NCBI GenBank assembly: GCA_045546995.1 | Contig: JAZQDW010000008.1 | Coordinates: 124,001 to 188,000 of the forward strand | Origin: Firm-08 sp045546995 | GTDB lineage: Bacteria; Bacillota; Clostridia; Oscillospirales; QAKW01 | Length of the DNA stretch: 64,000 nucleotides | Direction of reading: 5' to 3' | In this document: positions 62,892-64,000 of the stretch, piece by piece | Numbering within the stretch: position 1 is the first letter of the stretch | Layout: each line of letters starts with the position of its first letter | The notes under the pieces: model-generated | The model's input: only the letters and a program-made list of their open reading frames with translations | Databases searched by the model: none | Told to the model about the DNA's origin: nothing | Translations under genes and position numbers: made by a program

Positions 62892-62938
62892 AAAAAAAGA
62901 GCGTTGCTTTGTAAATACATAAGCAACGCTCTTTTTTT
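62892..62938. terminator. Bidirectional terminator between converging genes
   Basis: An 18-bp stem, AAAAAAAGAGCGTTGCTT (62892-62909) with 62921-62938, around an 11-base loop, with A and T runs on both sides. It ends the + strand recombinase transcript and, on the - strand, overlaps the stop of the DUF624 gene. Confidence 0.93.
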
Positions 62939-63665
62939 ATTCTTCGTCTTCTTCCGGCTGTACTTCGATTCGTTCGCCGGTATTGGGGTCTACGTTATCA
63001 ATCATAAAACGTTTGATCAGCGGATAAGTGATAAAAGTGATGATATATCCGCAGGTGGCAAAATAGCAACAAAAGTATACGATCCATACAATGGACGGCG
63101 TGAGCATAAACCACGTAAATACGTATGTTATTCCCCCGATGATCAGTGTGATGCCGATGTTGCGAATAATGCCGGCCCAGGCAAAAATGAAAGCATTTTT
63201 AAACAGTTGCAAAATGGTCAGCCTGAAGGTGATCATCATCGTGTATATATAGTAGTTCATAAACAGCCAAACTATGGCAGTTAGTCCTATTAGACAAACG
63301 TAAATTACGTGTGCGCCGTTGGCCCAGAAAAACCAAAAATCATATATCAGAAGCGCCCAAACAAAAATATTGATCAGCCCGACAATAAACGCCTGCTTGA
63401 AATTATTTTTAAAGGTTTCCCAAAAGTCGCCCCAAATGAATGCGTGCTCTCGTCTGGACCAGTTGCGCAGTATTTTTGTAAGTCCTGCGGTGGCGGGGCC
63501 GATAGTTATAATAGGCAAGCAAAATGCCATGTACAATAAGTTGACCAGGATCAGCGACCAGAATCGTGTGCCGTAAATGCGAAAAAATTGGATAAAGGCA
63601 GGCGCATTCGCCTGTTCTTTGCTGATACCGTGCCCTTCTTTAGTATATTGTGAAAACAAACCCAT
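62937..63665 (-). CDS. DUF624 (YesL-like) membrane protein
   Basis: A 242-residue protein with five or six hydrophobic helices. DUF624 features are visible: FFRIYGTRFWSLILVNLLY (about 28-46), FCLPIITIGPATAGLTKILR (about 48-67; the conserved P-x-x-T-x-G-P-A run), and FWETFKNNFKQAF. Bacillus YesL sits in a pectin-degradation locus, but the biochemical role is unknown. The acidic tail ends EEDEE. Start ATG 63665 with AGAGGT upstream on the - strand, 11 bases after the partial recombinase, so the two form one operon. Confidence 0.85.
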   Translation of the reverse strand: MGLFSQYTKEGHGISKEQANAPAFIQFFRIYGTRFWSLILVNLLYMAFCLPIITIGPATAGLTKILRNWSRREHAFIWGDFWETFKNNFKQAFIVGLINIFVWALLIYDFWFFWANGAHVIYVCLIGLTAIVWLFMNYYIYTMMITFRLTILQLFKNAFIFAWAGIIRNIGITLIIGGITYVFTWFMLTPSIVWIVYFCCYFATCGYIITFITYPLIKRFMIDNVDPNTGERIEVQPEEDEE

Positions 63666-63676
63666 AAAAGTACCTC

Positions 63677-64000
63677 TTATCTTAATTTTGCACGCGGATG
63701 GCAGTGTTCATACACATTCATATATTGCTTTTTGAGCACTTTTGCATAAACCTTTGTTGACGTGATGGTGCTGTGTCCAAGCATATCTTTAATGGTATTC
63801 AGATCTGCGCCGTTTTTAAGCAAATGAGTTGCAAAGGAATGGCGAAGCGTGATCGGCGTAATATCTTTTTCGATCTTTGCGCTTTTTGTATAGGCTTTGA
63901 TAATTTTCCAAAAGCCCTGTCGGCTCATAGCTTGTCCGGTGGCGTTTAAAAACAAGGCATCGCTGGGCGTTTCGTCTCTGTGAAAACTTGGACGGGCAAA
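63677..64000 (-). CDS. Tyrosine recombinase, XerC/XerD-like (N-terminus outside window)
   Basis: The frame is open to base 64000, giving 107 C-terminal residues. Present: SRQGFWKIIKAY, the ITLRHSFATHLLKNGADL helix with His-x-x-Arg, MLGHSTITSTKVY (second His and catalytic Tyr) and a hydrophilic end. The run from LFLN to LRHSFATHLL is close to classical XerD/XerC. A TTG that opens a shorter frame at 63955 is internal. With the + strand recombinase at 61855 the genome has at least two Xer-family enzymes within 2 kb. Confidence 0.9.
   Translation of the reverse strand, partial: FARPSFHRDETPSDALFLNATGQAMSRQGFWKIIKAYTKSAKIEKDITPITLRHSFATHLLKNGADLNTIKDMLGHSTITSTKVYAKVLKKQYMNVYEHCHPRAKLR

Overview
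The window is chromosomal DNA from an endospore-forming member of the Clostridia, probably an Oscillospirales (Ruminococcaceae-like) gut lineage. The class is well supported: PolC and DnaE occur together, and there are SpoVM, a SipL-like SPOCS/LysM protein, a CwlD-type amidase, IreB, a PASTA kinase, RapZ/WhiA, SepF/DivIVA, HemZ, a complete block of MEP-pathway genes and a fused IspH-ribosomal protein S1. The order is my inference from gene order. The DNA looks moderately AT-rich and very gene-dense. Nearly every gene lies on the + strand in long co-directional operons with short gaps or 1-17 nt overlaps. No prophage, insertion sequence or CRISPR array was seen, and no gene-free stretch exceeds about 300 bases.

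Layout. 1-4.2 kb: the prpC-prkC-rsgA signalling/ribosome-assembly operon, a strong terminator, then a tiny membrane protein and a 22-residue SpoVM. 4.3-5.8 kb: sipL, whose family binds the spore-coat ATPase SpoIVA, as SpoVM does. 5.9-13.3 kb: miaB, a ylbF/ymcA-family gene, mutS, mutL, miaA. 13.3-19.3 kb: the division cluster (HlyD-like protein, yggS, sepF, yggT, ylmH, divIVA) with lspA and rluD. 19.3-20.3 kb: a TPP riboswitch and terminator controlling a ThiT-type thiamine transporter. 20.4-26.6 kb: pyrH, frr, uppS, cdsA, dxr, rseP, ispG. 26.6-38.1 kb: polC, murB, rapZ, whiA, dnaE, pfkA. 38.2-42.2 kb: tRNA-Val and a four-gene surface-glycan operon (O-antigen-ligase-like protein, GT4 glycosyltransferase, two DUF4330-like proteins). 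42.2-42.7 kb: ireB and tRNA-Thr on the - strand. 42.8-47.2 kb: a BaiN/HI0933 flavoprotein, cmk, plsC, ispH-rpsA. 47.4-59.7 kb: recJ, rel, an MBL hydrolase, hemZ, ligA, gatB, an unknown membrane protein, a cwlD-type amidase, radA. 59.7-64 kb: an LTA-synthase-like gene, a Xer-type recombinase, then two - strand genes (DUF624 membrane protein and a partial second Xer recombinase).

The genes work together in recognisable ways. Isoprenoid supply (dxr, ispG, ispH) feeds undecaprenyl phosphate synthesis (uppS) and envelope assembly. cdsA, plsC and the LTA-synthase-like enzyme supply lipids and polymer. The PASTA kinase/phosphatase pair and IreB form a candidate cell-wall signalling circuit. SpoVM, SipL and the CwlD-like amidase are spore-assembly and germination parts.

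The most interesting signal is a 30-nt near-perfect inverted repeat at 61765-61794. It has the 11-6-11 architecture and core bases of a Xer/dif recombination site. It lies 60 bp upstream of a tyrosine recombinase gene and about 1.1 kb before the point where gene orientation flips from + to - in a convergent sense, as expected near a replication terminus. Other notable points are the 22-aa SpoVM, a strong in-frame internal ribosome-binding site at the IspH/S1 junction, the repeat tails of PrkC and DivIVA, the absence of gatC/gatA and glmR from their usual places, and a bias for C-ending Asn/Asp/Tyr/His codons before Val codons.
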